Virus record (IMG/VR): IMGVR_UViG_3300017706_001873
Location: 1 to 25,621 of that record
Reading direction: 5' to 3' (one strand)
Source of the DNA: a virus
Length of the DNA: 25,621 nt
Shown in pieces: positions 1-8,346 of the stretch. The translations under genes and the position numbers were made by a program. The notes beneath the pieces were generated by a model that saw only the letters and a program-made list of their open reading frames with translations, had not been told where the DNA came from and made no database searches. How positions within the stretch are numbered: the first letter of the stretch is position 1; each line of letters starts with the position of its first letter.

Positions 1-338
1 GCACTATTAAGAACTACCTGACGTTTTTCAGAACTACTTCTGGCATTTTCAAATGTACTTTGGCCACTGGGTTTAATCTCAATGAGCTCCACATGTTCCT
101 TGCCATCGTTGTCTATGTATTGTATTAAAAAGTCTGGATAATAGGTATGCCAGCGATTGTCCAACGGGGACCTATAGGGTATTTTAACACACTCTGATCC
201 CCAGCGTGTGATGTTTGGGTGCTCATCACACATTCTACAAAAGGTATTTTCCCAGCTACTACGAAAAGTTGGCATCTTTGAACCCACATACTTGTCACGA
301 TTAATGACTTGGTATTTGCCCTTGTGGAAACGCTTCAT
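1..338 (-). CDS. 4: Head completion protein gp4-like (partial, C-terminus off window)
   Basis: This gene begins with ATG at 338 and runs off the left edge, so only about 112 N-terminal residues are visible. The visible part resembles T4 gp4 (also called gp50/4), a head-completion protein needed to finish DNA-filled heads before tail joining. It contains RSSWE near residues 26-30, YPDF near 67-70 and EIK at 87-89. Together these look like a PD-(D/E)xK nuclease-type active site with E30, D69 and E87-x-K89. The start overlaps the stop of the upstream 146-aa gene (ATGA), which suggests translational coupling. Downstream content is unseen. The family call rests on motif pattern and recall of T4 gp4; nuclease activity is inference. 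Confidence 0.78.
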   Translation of the reverse strand, partial: MKRFHKGKYQVINRDKYVGSKMPTFRSSWENTFCRMCDEHPNITRWGSECVKIPYRSPLDNRWHTYYPDFLIQYIDNDGKEHVELIEIKPSGQSTFENARSSSEKRQVVLNS

Positions 339-775
339 GGTTTAATGAAATGTGCTTGACGACTTTTTGAATTATTAACAGGTGTTGTAAGGCCCACGCG
401 ATTTCCTGCAGGTCTGAGTGCATTCATGGCTTCATAGCTGTCGACTGCTAATTTAAGTTGTGCATTATTATCGTCAAAATATTGCAGGGGATTTACGCCC
501 TGCTGTTTTGCTACTTTTATTAAAATAGTTCCCATAGCTCTGGCTGCTGGTTCGCCATAACCTATTTTTATGAGTTTGGTAAAAACCTGATCAAGCATTA
601 CAGGATCCACTGTGTCTGCAGGATCCAGAAAGCCCTGTAAAATAAAAGCACTTGCTTCTGGCAGAGGAAATTGTATGGTAGCATTTTTAAGATAATTATA
701 TAGCTTATCCTGAGTTACTCCATACTTTATTTCATTTCCGAAAGTATCATATATGTTAGCACTCACTCTGGCCAT
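335..775 (-). CDS. Conserved phage protein of unknown function (146 aa)
   Basis: This is a 146-aa soluble protein with no signal peptide or membrane segment. It is mostly helical-looking in the middle, with a Pro/Asn-rich C-terminal tail. The ATG start at 775 overlaps the stop of the upstream tube-fold gene (TAATG), and an AGGAGAT ribosome site lies at 781-787. Its stop overlaps the start of the gp4 gene. The position between tail-tube genes and gp4 corresponds to T4 gp53 (baseplate wedge), but I see no gp53 or LysM-like pattern, so I do not make that call. A minor virion or assembly protein is the most likely role, inferred only from context. Confidence 0.75.
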   Translation of the reverse strand: MARVSANIYDTFGNEIKYGVTQDKLYNYLKNATIQFPLPEASAFILQGFLDPADTVDPVMLDQVFTKLIKIGYGEPAARAMGTILIKVAKQQGVNPLQYFDDNNAQLKLAVDSYEAMNALRPAGNRVGLTTPVNNSKSRQAHFIKP

Positions 776-1986
776 TATGAATCTCCTGGGGGTACTGTGG
801 GATTATTCTCAAGGTCAAAATCAGGAACGCCCACCTCTATGGTCGCAGGTTTGGATGGTCTTCTTCTGGTTTCAACTATGGTGTCTGTGACATTATCAAA
901 TATAGTGCCCACTACCGCATCTTTTACATCTGCACCATTAACTGCGGCTACTAATGCTTTGTCAGCAACGTCACCCAAAAACTCACCAAATATATTCTTA
1001 AAGAAACTGGATTCACCAGCAGTAGGAGTTTCTGTGCCATAGGTAGTAGTGAAATCTTTGGTTGTGGAAAATTCATCTGGACTTTTAGTGATTCTGGGCT
1101 GATTGGATCTTTGTACTTCTGACCCACGATTGCCTAGAAATCTATAGTCTCGCTGAGTGCTTGCTGATATACTACCCGTACCATCGTCCCTGAAATTTCT
1201 ACTAACTAATTCAAGAGATGAAGCATCTTCAAATCTAGCTAAATCTATATTAGTTAAATCAAAATTTACTTCATCATATGTAGTAAAACTTTCATACTGA
1301 AATGTCATGGTAAATTCCATGACGTCATTACCAGCATAATCCAGAGGTGTGTGCGTAAATCCAGTCATTACAGGATTTATTAAACTATACTGCACACCTT
1401 TTTGTGCATGATACAATACATAATCGATGCGTTCGAAAAAGTTAGGATTTTCATTGACATTGTATCCATATTTGTTACTATCGAACGGACCGCCTTCGCC
1501 ATATTGGGAACCTATAAAATCCACTCCCCCCTGACCAATATTTGTGCTATTAATATCTCTGTTGCCTATCTCGCTTTTGTTTCTGGGATTCATATAATGG
1601 TATGCAAAATACTTCATGATAATTTGCAACCAGGCATTACTAGCAGTATCAACAACTCTGATAGTAACTGGCTGATACTCAACGCCTGTGTTTATTATTC
1701 TCTTTTTGTTGTACTCATTCATAGTTTGCGTTTTAAATTCCACCTGCGGCAGATCCGCGGTGCGAACTAAACTACTCATACGAACTCTGAGTTCATCGTT
1801 ATTTACTTCATCGAAAAAGGGTTGTCCGAATAAATCCCTGTCAAGCACGAAACTAACATATCCGCCAAATTGTTGTCTGGGCGGATCTTGTGAGGGATTG
1901 TAATGATAAGCATTACGGAAATCCCGCAAATAAAAACCTTGAGCAGTTAACGCAGTCCAAATATTTTTATAAGGGGATCCCGCCAT
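775..1986 (-). CDS. Baseplate tail-tube-fold protein, gp54/gp48-like
   Basis: The 403-aa product follows the tail tube gene directly. The central part has the pattern shared by T4 gp19, gp48 and gp54. A strand sequence (SSLVRTADLPQVEFKT, about residues 71-86) is followed by a pairing strand near EYQPVTIRVVD. Later come Y-x-x-x-N-P (near residue 200) and an EFTMTFQYE strand (near 225) that would close the tube barrel. In T4 such proteins initiate or cap the tail tube on the baseplate hub. The last 120 residues are Ser/Thr-rich and probably flexible. The ATG start has no strong ribosome site. Whether it matches gp54 or gp48 cannot be settled by eye; a tube-fold relative is the firmer statement. 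Confidence 0.62.
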   Translation of the reverse strand: MAGSPYKNIWTALTAQGFYLRDFRNAYHYNPSQDPPRQQFGGYVSFVLDRDLFGQPFFDEVNNDELRVRMSSLVRTADLPQVEFKTQTMNEYNKKRIINTGVEYQPVTIRVVDTASNAWLQIIMKYFAYHYMNPRNKSEIGNRDINSTNIGQGGVDFIGSQYGEGGPFDSNKYGYNVNENPNFFERIDYVLYHAQKGVQYSLINPVMTGFTHTPLDYAGNDVMEFTMTFQYESFTTYDEVNFDLTNIDLARFEDASSLELVSRNFRDDGTGSISASTQRDYRFLGNRGSEVQRSNQPRITKSPDEFSTTKDFTTTYGTETPTAGESSFFKNIFGEFLGDVADKALVAAVNGADVKDAVVGTIFDNVTDTIVETRRRPSKPATIEVGVPDFDLENNPTVPPGDS

Positions 1987-1998
1987 GCCATGCCGTTA

Positions 1999-2637
1999 TT
2001 AGGCTTGAACACCAGCATCATTGAGATTAGCACTATCTGGGAAAGGATTACCTCCCACCAATCTACCATTGATATCATTATCTCCCTGATAGTGAGTACA
2101 ATTATCAAAACGTACTGTCATGGTAATCTGAACTGCATCATTTGTACTATAATCATTCTGACCATATGCAACGTTTTGCAGGAAGCACCCTTCCAGGTAA
2201 AATACTTCTGTGGGGCCAGCATTTGTACCGTCCATGGTTTCAACTTGCATATCAAACTTATAATCGTTGCCAGCAGCCGGTGTGGTTTGCTGGAAAAAGT
2301 TTACCTGACGTTGTAGCTGAGCACCAACCAATCTGGTTGTTGCATTAGTGATGTCGTCTCTGACCACAACATCAATTGTGGACCATTCATGCTTACCATG
2401 TATATAACTCTTGCTGTTGTAAGAATCAATCATTACCTCTGGAAAAGACACTGAGGGTCTGGTTACACTTTGAACGTTTTGAGTGAGCACTCTGCTTTGA
2501 GGTTCGCCGCCGAAACCTGCCAACATAGTAACGCGGAAGCGATACTGTAGTTTAGGCATAAGGATACCATTACCCTGGTTACCAGCAAGTGGTACACCAA
2601 ACTTATCACGAGTTTCAACTGTATTAATATTTGCCAT
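1999..2637 (-). CDS. 19: Tail tube protein gp19
   Basis: The product is 212 aa, slightly longer than T4 gp19 (163 aa). It would polymerise into the inner tail tube through which DNA passes. The tube fold is recognisable. LQYRFRVTMLAGF near residues 30-42 is followed by VQSVTRPSVSFPEVMIDSYN (about 55-74), HEWSTIDVVVRDD, the segment FYLEGCFLQNVAYGQNDYS and a final strand VQITMTVRFDNC. It sits directly downstream of the sheath gene in the classic gp18-gp19 order. Its own late promoter lies at 2671-2678 and an AGGAGATA ribosome site at 2641-2648. The terminator between gp18 and gp19 implies that tube is transcribed separately from sheath. Confidence 0.88.
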   Translation of the reverse strand: MANINTVETRDKFGVPLAGNQGNGILMPKLQYRFRVTMLAGFGGEPQSRVLTQNVQSVTRPSVSFPEVMIDSYNSKSYIHGKHEWSTIDVVVRDDITNATTRLVGAQLQRQVNFFQQTTPAAGNDYKFDMQVETMDGTNAGPTEVFYLEGCFLQNVAYGQNDYSTNDAVQITMTVRFDNCTHYQGDNDINGRLVGGNPFPDSANLNDAGVQA

Positions 2638-2640
2638 TTC

Positions 2641-2648
2641 TATCTCCT
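2641..2648 (-). promoter_or_regulatory. Ribosome binding site of gp19
   Basis: The minus strand reads AGGAGATA just upstream of the gp19 ATG at 2637. It is a strong Shine-Dalgarno match that fixes the start. Confidence 0.7.
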
Positions 2649-2670
2649 ACTGGATATTTGTCTATGCCAT

Positions 2671-2678
2671 TATTTATC
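2671..2678 (-). promoter_or_regulatory. T4-type late promoter (gp19)
   Basis: The minus strand reads GATAAATA, one base different from the T4 late consensus TATAAATA. It lies about 35 bases upstream of the gp19 start. The same octamer occurs upstream of other structural genes in this window. Use by a gp55-like late sigma factor is inferred. Confidence 0.7.
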
Positions 2679-2718
2679 TAAATACACTAAAAAATATTAT
2701 ATACTATGTTTAAAGACG

Positions 2719-2741
2719 AAAAAGGGGGCTTAAAAGCCCCC
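2719..2741 (-). terminator. Rho-independent terminator after gp18
   Basis: On the minus strand a GGGGGC stem, a six-base A/T loop and GCCCCC are followed by TTTTT. It lies 20 bases past the sheath stop codon and upstream of the gp19 late promoter, so it separates the sheath transcript from the tube transcript. Confidence 0.88.
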
Positions 2742-2760
2742 ATAAACATATTTAAAATAC

Positions 2761-5598
2761 TTACTGGCCAGTTTCGCCCAGTGTATTTTGTATTCTGATT
2801 GGAACGTAAATAAATTCTATGGATTTAACTGGCTGTATAGCAATGTCTACCCATAGTTCATTACGGTCAATACGATCTGGCGTATTATTGGAACTGTCGC
2901 ACACTGTTAAGAAGTCAAACAAACCTCTGGAAGTAACTAGCTGCCCCAAAAATCTATCAACAGTTGTTTTTGCGTTTTGGCGAGTGATGTCATCGTTAGG
3001 TTCGAACAAGAAGGGTCTCATTGCCTCGTCCAACCTGTCACGAATATAGTTAACTAAACGTGCAACGTTTACACGATCCAGGGCGCTTGCTACTGGATTG
3101 AGTGTCTTTTGACCAAACACCACAATACCACGGCCTGTGAATGTACCAATTGGATTAACCTTGTTTATGTACAAATTATCTCGCTGGCCCTGGCTCAGTG
3201 CCACAGGCTTATACTCATTGGATTCAGCATCCAAATAACCCACGCTTGTGGCGTTGCTAACTAAGCCCCGCTGATATCCTGCTGGCGCAAACCAGGGATA
3301 AGCCACCTGATCATTGTATGCCATGGTTCTGAGAATCATATGACTAGGTGGAACCAAAATATCTGTTCCATCAAGTCCAGATGTCAAAGCGCTTGGATAA
3401 TACACAGCCGCATAAGGATTAGCTAGTGTAAGACCCTCTTCGCCGTTACCAGTGGCATTGTTTGCATTTGAAGCCCACTGTGATATACTAGTATTATCAG
3501 ATGCTAAACGCATGGGAGTATCACCTACTACAAAAGCAGTTTCCTTGCGATCCACATTGAGGTTGACCATTTCGTCCATGAGCTCTGGGTAGTTTGGACA
3601 ACCAATAAGGTTAAATCTTAAACCTTCGTTGCGAATATCTTCGTTTGCATTTAACGCACCCTGCATTGCAGCTACTACCATGTTACGCTGTGCATGTCTA
3701 AGCATGTATGGTGAACCATCAGATTTTAACCCGCTTACTGTTCTCCAACGGCTAGCATTTTCGTCCCACTGGCGAATAGTTCCACCACTAGCAATCATAT
3801 TCCACGCAAGTATTCCAGTAGGATACAATACAGCACTGGGAGCATCAGTAAACAATGCGCCGGCGCGGGATGATCTGAAATCACCAAATAATATTCCTGC
3901 TGGTGTGTCCTGGTCCGCATTGTCCATAAGAGCCCATCCAGCGGAAGACCAGCGATAAATCTGGGGATATAGTTCTAAATTGTCTGTGCTAATCCATACA
4001 TCACCCAGGAGCAAAGTACCGCCCGTGGATTGAGTTGTTGGTGCAAGTACTTGAAACTGCACGTCACCATTGAATGAAGACCAGGCTGACCCAGTACTAA
4101 CTAATAAATCAATATTATCGCTGCTAATTACATTGTCATACCAAAGTGTTTTATCAGCAACACTTCCCACAGGTGCTGTAGTACTTGCAACATAAGAAAG
4201 AGCTGACCATTCACTGTATGCAAGTGCAGAAGTAGTGTCCCCAAGTGTGCCATATTGCAGACCCAAAACACTGGGTGCCCAACCTGGTATGCTTCCATTA
4301 AAGAACTTTACCTGCCAGCCATCTTGCTGAGTAAATTTAATTTGATTACCATTTACGATTTCTGCTCTTAGCTTATCTCTGAGGCTTTGATTGGTTGCGC
4401 CAGACACACTATTGTTAATGTCGCTAACTGCGTCAGACAAACTAGCAAATCCATCACTATTAGAATCTGTTGTAAAAAACACAGGGATATACCCGTTTGC
4501 ATCAAAAACACCACTATCGTTAATGGAAATCCACATTGCTGCTGTTCCAGGACTATTGATATGATTAGTTAAATCAAATAGTGGATCAGTTGGAGTAATA
4601 ATAGTACTATAAAAAATATTTTCTGTGCCGGTAGACTCATTTTCCCAATTTCGCAATGTAACTTCGGCAATTGGAGTTTCATCATAATCTCCCCAAAGAT
4701 CTCCATCTACAGGGCCGCCTTGTGCACTATAATAAGTAAATGCTTCATTGCTATATTTGGAACCATAAACTGCTTCAGTCAACCATTCCTTAGCTATAGC
4801 GTTATATACTTTAATATTGATACTTGAGCCTTGATTTGGTTTGGAAGTCTGAAGGAACATATCATTTTCCCTGAGGGTTGTTCCGTCTTCCCTGGTTGCA
4901 GGAATATTTAAATGATTATTGATAATAAATATGTTGCTAGTAGCAGTGTTCCAAGAGGATTCACCAATAACGAACCATGCACCAGATCTTCTTTCACAAA
5001 TCCTAATTGTATTTGCTGTTGCGCCAGTGGAGGTGTAATATACAACACCAATATCATAGTCAACACCATATGCAGTTGTTGGGATGCCGTCAGAAGTTAT
5101 ATCAGTCGCTGGTACAACAACAGCGTTCTGTAACACCCACTGACCGCCTACTCTACGCTTTATGCCCCAGGTAGTATTATTAACATCTAACCAGCATTGT
5201 CCATCAGCTGGTGGCTGAGTGGGTGCTGTGGCGCTGGGTGCTAACTTAGCAAGATCAATGTCTGCTCTAAGCACATACGCACGATTAGCAAAGCCCAGAT
5301 AACTTCTGGCCGCTTCTAGTCCATACTCGTTAAGCTCATAACCATGAAGCGGTGTGCCGCCCGTGGTGTAAAAATTTGGATTACCGTAATTAATGAGTAA
5401 TTCGCGCTGACTAGAAATATTAAAAACTTTACCTGCGTTTTCTGGTGTGGTATATGCTGCAATACCTGTACCGTCTGATGAGGTCTTGTTCTCTTCTGTA
5501 GCTACAATTATAAGAGGAACAGTGCCTGATCCAACGCTGGCGTAGAAACTTTCGTCCGATACGCTAATACTCACTCCTGGTGATACTAATGTTGCCAT
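2761..5598 (-). CDS. 18: Tail sheath protein gp18 (enlarged)
   Basis: At 945 aa this is much longer than T4 gp18 (659 aa). It forms the contractile outer tail sheath. The N-terminus (residues 1-120, starting MATLVSPGVSISVSDES) and the C-terminal part (about 630-945, including RQNAKTTVDRFL, NELWVDIAIQPVKSIEF and FIYVPIRIQ) show the family pattern. The C-terminal strand is expected to pair with neighbouring subunits. Residues about 125-625 are a large low-conservation insertion with repeated motifs of the type GD-x-W ... W, near 133-154, 245-272, 298-318, 484-506 and 531-555. It resembles fibre modules and probably faces outward. The start is supported by AGGAGAG at 5604-5610, with a late promoter at 5630-5637. 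The gp18 call is firm; the role of the insertion is unknown. Confidence 0.93.
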   Translation of the reverse strand: MATLVSPGVSISVSDESFYASVGSGTVPLIIVATEENKTSSDGTGIAAYTTPENAGKVFNISSQRELLINYGNPNFYTTGGTPLHGYELNEYGLEAARSYLGFANRAYVLRADIDLAKLAPSATAPTQPPADGQCWLDVNNTTWGIKRRVGGQWVLQNAVVVPATDITSDGIPTTAYGVDYDIGVVYYTSTGATANTIRICERRSGAWFVIGESSWNTATSNIFIINNHLNIPATREDGTTLRENDMFLQTSKPNQGSSINIKVYNAIAKEWLTEAVYGSKYSNEAFTYYSAQGGPVDGDLWGDYDETPIAEVTLRNWENESTGTENIFYSTIITPTDPLFDLTNHINSPGTAAMWISINDSGVFDANGYIPVFFTTDSNSDGFASLSDAVSDINNSVSGATNQSLRDKLRAEIVNGNQIKFTQQDGWQVKFFNGSIPGWAPSVLGLQYGTLGDTTSALAYSEWSALSYVASTTAPVGSVADKTLWYDNVISSDNIDLLVSTGSAWSSFNGDVQFQVLAPTTQSTGGTLLLGDVWISTDNLELYPQIYRWSSAGWALMDNADQDTPAGILFGDFRSSRAGALFTDAPSAVLYPTGILAWNMIASGGTIRQWDENASRWRTVSGLKSDGSPYMLRHAQRNMVVAAMQGALNANEDIRNEGLRFNLIGCPNYPELMDEMVNLNVDRKETAFVVGDTPMRLASDNTSISQWASNANNATGNGEEGLTLANPYAAVYYPSALTSGLDGTDILVPPSHMILRTMAYNDQVAYPWFAPAGYQRGLVSNATSVGYLDAESNEYKPVALSQGQRDNLYINKVNPIGTFTGRGIVVFGQKTLNPVASALDRVNVARLVNYIRDRLDEAMRPFLFEPNDDITRQNAKTTVDRFLGQLVTSRGLFDFLTVCDSSNNTPDRIDRNELWVDIAIQPVKSIEFIYVPIRIQNTLGETGQ

Positions 5599-5603
5599 AA
5601 TAA

Positions 5604-5610
5604 CTCTCCT
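5604..5610 (-). promoter_or_regulatory. Ribosome binding site of gp18
   Basis: AGGAGAG on the minus strand, five bases before the ATG at 5598. Confidence 0.7.
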
Positions 5611-5629
5611 ATTGTGAATTAGTTAGCAA

Positions 5630-5637
5630 TATTTATC
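5630..5637 (-). promoter_or_regulatory. T4-type late promoter (gp18)
   Basis: The minus strand reads GATAAATA, 32 bases upstream of the sheath start codon. It is the same octamer and a similar distance as for gp19. Confidence 0.7.
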
Positions 5638-5704
5638 TAAAAAGCAATAATTATGCCTTATTAGAATATCTTTGGAATGCAAAATTACTAAACAGATAAA
5701 TAGG

Positions 5705-6364
5705 TCAGGCTTGTTTTTGGCGCTTTTGTATTTGGAATAAGATTTGGGATGTTTTAACTTTTAAGTCTTCAAGTGTGCCAGTATTACGAATTATGTGATC
5801 GACTGGGTATCCTGCCCAATTCCATTCGGATTGGTGTACATCACGATACTTAGTGGTCATTATGCGCTTGCTCACAACATTACCGCCGTTGGCTTGTACT
5901 GCTGTTTCATACCAGGCAGGTAACCCACCACGCTGTACCCAAATTATAGTTCCACACAGATGCTTAATTATATTAAGTTCATTTGTAAATCTTGCGTCAG
6001 TTACTACTACTGTATCAGAGTCAGATATTTTTCTTAATCGATATTCCAAACTATTAATCCAAATATCGTTGTGGAAATGATCTCTGAGAACATCAGTACC
6101 CACAAGTTGCAGGGCTAATCTGGGAGTAAAATTATCGATTCCTGTTTTACTAGTCCAAAAAATATCGGGTGTCTCACGAAACTCCCGGCTTTCCATGGTG
6201 TTACCTTCCAGAAGATGTCTAGGCCATCCAAATATACTTGAACACAAATCTTTAAGGGGAGCCGCAAAACTGTCTGTGCGTCCTGTTTTACCTACGGATT
6301 CTGTTATGAAATTGCCCACGGTGTCCTTTCCGGATCCTATGTGACCAACTATGCCTATAATCAT
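5705..6364 (-). CDS. 1: Deoxynucleoside monophosphate kinase, T4 gp1-like
   Basis: The 219-aa product starts MIIGIVGHIGSGKDTVGNFI, a Walker A P-loop (GxxGxGKD) typical of nucleotide kinases. The length is close to T4 gp1 (241 aa), which phosphorylates dNMPs to dNDPs for phage DNA synthesis in the cytoplasm. VVVTDARFTNELN, about residues 119-131, fits the Walker B/acceptor region of the gp1 family. It is the only clear nucleotide-metabolism enzyme among the tail genes here, as T4 gp1 also adjoins tail gene 3. A TTGACA-type promoter overlaps the end of the upstream gp13 gene, so it is probably expressed earlier than its neighbours. The ribosome site is weak (AAAGG). Substrate range cannot be read from sequence. 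Confidence 0.85.
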   Translation of the reverse strand: MIIGIVGHIGSGKDTVGNFITESVGKTGRTDSFAAPLKDLCSSIFGWPRHLLEGNTMESREFRETPDIFWTSKTGIDNFTPRLALQLVGTDVLRDHFHNDIWINSLEYRLRKISDSDTVVVTDARFTNELNIIKHLCGTIIWVQRGGLPAWYETAVQANGGNVVSKRIMTTKYRDVHQSEWNWAGYPVDHIIRNTGTLEDLKVKTSQILFQIQKRQKQA

Positions 6365-6378
6365 TACTATGCCTTTGT

Positions 6379-6410
6379 ATGTAATTTAATAAAATGTATA
6401 TATGTCAACC
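6379..6410 (-). promoter_or_regulatory. Probable host-sigma (early/middle) promoter for dNMP kinase
   Basis: The minus strand carries TTGACA at 6408-6403 inside the block GGTTGACATATATAC (6410-6396), which also occurs at 13228-13214. The -10 element is unclear; ATTACA or TTACAT at 17-18 base spacing is the best candidate. The gp13 stop codon TGA lies within the -35 box. Confidence 0.45.
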
Positions 6411-7172
6411 TATAATAAAATCCAGTGGACGACTGCCTTCCTCAAACAAAAAGATACCCTGTTTGAGTTTTTCCATTTCGTCGTAGCCTTCCTGTTTGAG
6501 GGCTTCACCGTCTAACTGTATGGCGCCGCCAGGACCTGGCAAACCTGTGGTGTATTTTGCTCTGGCTGTGCCCAGTGTAACTTTGGAAGCAGCAAGCGTC
6601 CAATTTGCCAACCAATCCGAACTATAAACATCTCTGAGTAGAGTGGCTTCTGGTATAAAGTTTTCTACTGCTACCAATACTTCTTCATCTGATGTTACGC
6701 GTCTTAATATAGTGAGTTGCTTGCTGACTCTGTCCCATAACCAATCAAATTCTGCGGCAAGAACAAACTGCGCAGTTTCCTGATACATTGCTATGGCATT
6801 AATCATGCTAAGAACACCACCACCTGCACCTGAACTGCCAGGAGGATATACACCATACACAGGGTCAAAAATAATACCACCGTTATCTATAAGACCACCA
6901 CTAAGGCCTGCCTGTTTACGCCATAATCTGGTAACTACCATGACTTCGTCAGGAAGTGTGTATTTGTTGATTTCTGCCTGTGCTTCCAGAAAAATATAGC
7001 TTTTTTGTACTGCACCAGAACTTAATCTGCGATACATACCCAAGGCATTGTCTATAGCCATGTCGTAGTGTTCGCGATCTAGTTCCACATCTACCATACC
7101 CTCGCCCAATCTTAAACGAGTGTAATTGATGAGTTCTTCTCTGTTACGAAATCCTATAGTGTCCTGGGGCAT
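6405..7172 (-). CDS. 13: Neck protein gp13-like
   Basis: The 255-aa product is compared with T4 gp13 (309 aa), a neck protein that with gp14 closes the portal after packaging and accepts the tail. The N-terminus RNREELINYTRLRLGEGMVDVELDREHYDMAIDNALGMYRR (written in parts as RNREELINYTRLRLG and VELDREHYDMAIDNAL) matches the gp13 pattern: a short helix, then an acidic helix carrying D-x-A-I-D-x-A-L. A Gly-rich loop occurs near residues 115-122. The start has an AGGAGATAT ribosome site and its own late promoter at 7191-7198. Its partner gp14 lies on the opposite strand at 8610, an arrangement unlike T4. Confidence 0.8.
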   Translation of the reverse strand: MPQDTIGFRNREELINYTRLRLGEGMVDVELDREHYDMAIDNALGMYRRLSSGAVQKSYIFLEAQAEINKYTLPDEVMVVTRLWRKQAGLSGGLIDNGGIIFDPVYGVYPPGSSGAGGGVLSMINAIAMYQETAQFVLAAEFDWLWDRVSKQLTILRRVTSDEEVLVAVENFIPEATLLRDVYSSDWLANWTLAASKVTLGTARAKYTTGLPGPGGAIQLDGEALKQEGYDEMEKLKQGIFLFEEGSRPLDFIIG

Positions 7173-7179
7173 GATATCT

Positions 7180-7201
7180 CCTGATAAATGTATTTATCAG
7201 G
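7180..7201. repeat. Inverted repeat containing the gp13 late promoter
   Basis: The 9-base arms CCTGATAAA (7180-7188) and TTTATCAGG (7193-7201) flank four bases. The minus-strand late promoter octamer GATAAATA lies inside it, and the 382-aa gene's stop codon (7197-7199) is in the right arm. It could act as an operator, or as a hairpin at the end of the upstream transcript. Confidence 0.75.
7191..7198 (-). promoter_or_regulatory. T4-type late promoter (gp13)
   Basis: The minus strand reads GATAAATA, 19 bases upstream of the gp13 ATG. It overlaps the stop codon of the preceding gene and sits in a perfect-arm inverted repeat. Confidence 0.62.
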
Positions 7202-8345
7202 AAAACGCCTTGATTATAATGCAATGTTCATTGATTCTGCCGTTAATAGCAGTATCGGTAGTGGAGAGATCATTATATAGCTTCTCAAACTTGGTACGAG
7301 CTAACTTATCTGCACCTTTTAATACTTCTGGCTTACGAATAGTCTTTTGCGAGCTTTTATTAACATCGAATCCCACCAGTGAGGTACCTTTGACTCCCAA
7401 ACCACCCAGCATGGGTTCTGCTACTGCATGGATTAGTTTACGATTTTTAGTATTATACACCCAAATTTCATTGGCTTCCAGAATGCCCACAGGATTTATA
7501 CTTGCAAGTCCAATGGAGGGATCTGATTGCTTATACTTTAGTTTAGCTACTAATTTTTCTTTACTGGGGGCTTTCTTAGATCTGGGCTTGCGGTTGGCCT
7601 TGCCAGTGTTTATCAGAGTGCTTGTAGCAGTCATAATTAGTTCATAAAATTTCAGGAAGTTTTTGCGATCTTGTGCTTTGCCAGTAAACTGGATATATGC
7701 TTCCTTGATCTCTTCGTCCTCCCAGGCCACCAACTCCTGTGCTTCAGCATACTCAGCCTCATACATCTGTTGTATAATCTTAGCATGGGCAGGTTTAATA
7801 GCGGGCTGATATGAAATCATCTCTTTGTAGGGATCAAACTTTTTGAGATCATACTCACCATCACGCCAGTCATCCAGATAACCTTCCCATTGCCCACATA
7901 GTTCAGACACCTGCTGACGCATACGTTCCTGTATGCTAATAACCCTGCCCACTGGTTTTTCTTCCTGTATTTCCTCTTCGACATGAGGATGCATTTCCAG
8001 TAGTGTATCTATTGCCATGGTAATTTGTTCAGTGTGCTCTGTACTGAGTTCAGCACCCTTGTTTCCTATGTATGCATACTTACCGAACACCTGAAAAGCA
8101 TAGTCAGGCACATGTTTAAGTTGCTTGGCCTTGGTCTTGTCAATAGTCAGAGCAAATTTCATAAACTCTGCTTTGAGAGTTTTTTTGGGCACTTCATAAT
8201 GAGTATACCACAAGGCTTCATCCATGAGTCTGTGATAATCTCTGGCAATGCCATTAATACTAACAGGCTTCATGTCAGATTTAATAATCTTATAATCAGG
8301 CGTTTTGATGCCCTGAGACGAGAAGTTTGCTTTTGCCTTTGCCAT
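7197..8345 (-). CDS. Conserved phage protein of unknown function (382 aa)
   Basis: This is a soluble, Lys-rich protein without signal peptide or membrane segment. Residues about 135-155 are Glu/Gln-rich, and a basic stretch (KANRKPRSKKAPSKEK) lies near 253-268. The C-terminal third has NEIWVYNTKNRKLIH near 295, VKGTSLVGFD near 323 and RKPEVLKGAD. I recall similar C-terminal blocks in hypothetical proteins of marine T4-like phages but know no function for them. It is preceded by AAGGGGG as ribosome site and follows the 61-aa gene by one base, so the two form a pair driven from the TTGACA promoter near 8577. Early expression and the basic tract would suit nucleic-acid binding, which is only a guess. 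Confidence 0.8.
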   Translation of the reverse strand: MAKAKANFSSQGIKTPDYKIIKSDMKPVSINGIARDYHRLMDEALWYTHYEVPKKTLKAEFMKFALTIDKTKAKQLKHVPDYAFQVFGKYAYIGNKGAELSTEHTEQITMAIDTLLEMHPHVEEEIQEEKPVGRVISIQERMRQQVSELCGQWEGYLDDWRDGEYDLKKFDPYKEMISYQPAIKPAHAKIIQQMYEAEYAEAQELVAWEDEEIKEAYIQFTGKAQDRKNFLKFYELIMTATSTLINTGKANRKPRSKKAPSKEKLVAKLKYKQSDPSIGLASINPVGILEANEIWVYNTKNRKLIHAVAEPMLGGLGVKGTSLVGFDVNKSSQKTIRKPEVLKGADKLARTKFEKLYNDLSTTDTAINGRINEHCIIIKAFS

Positions 8346-8346
8346 A

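Noticed and set aside
335-775. gp53 baseplate wedge assignment for the 146-aa gene
   Set aside because: The location fits T4 order, but length and sequence show no gp53 pattern.
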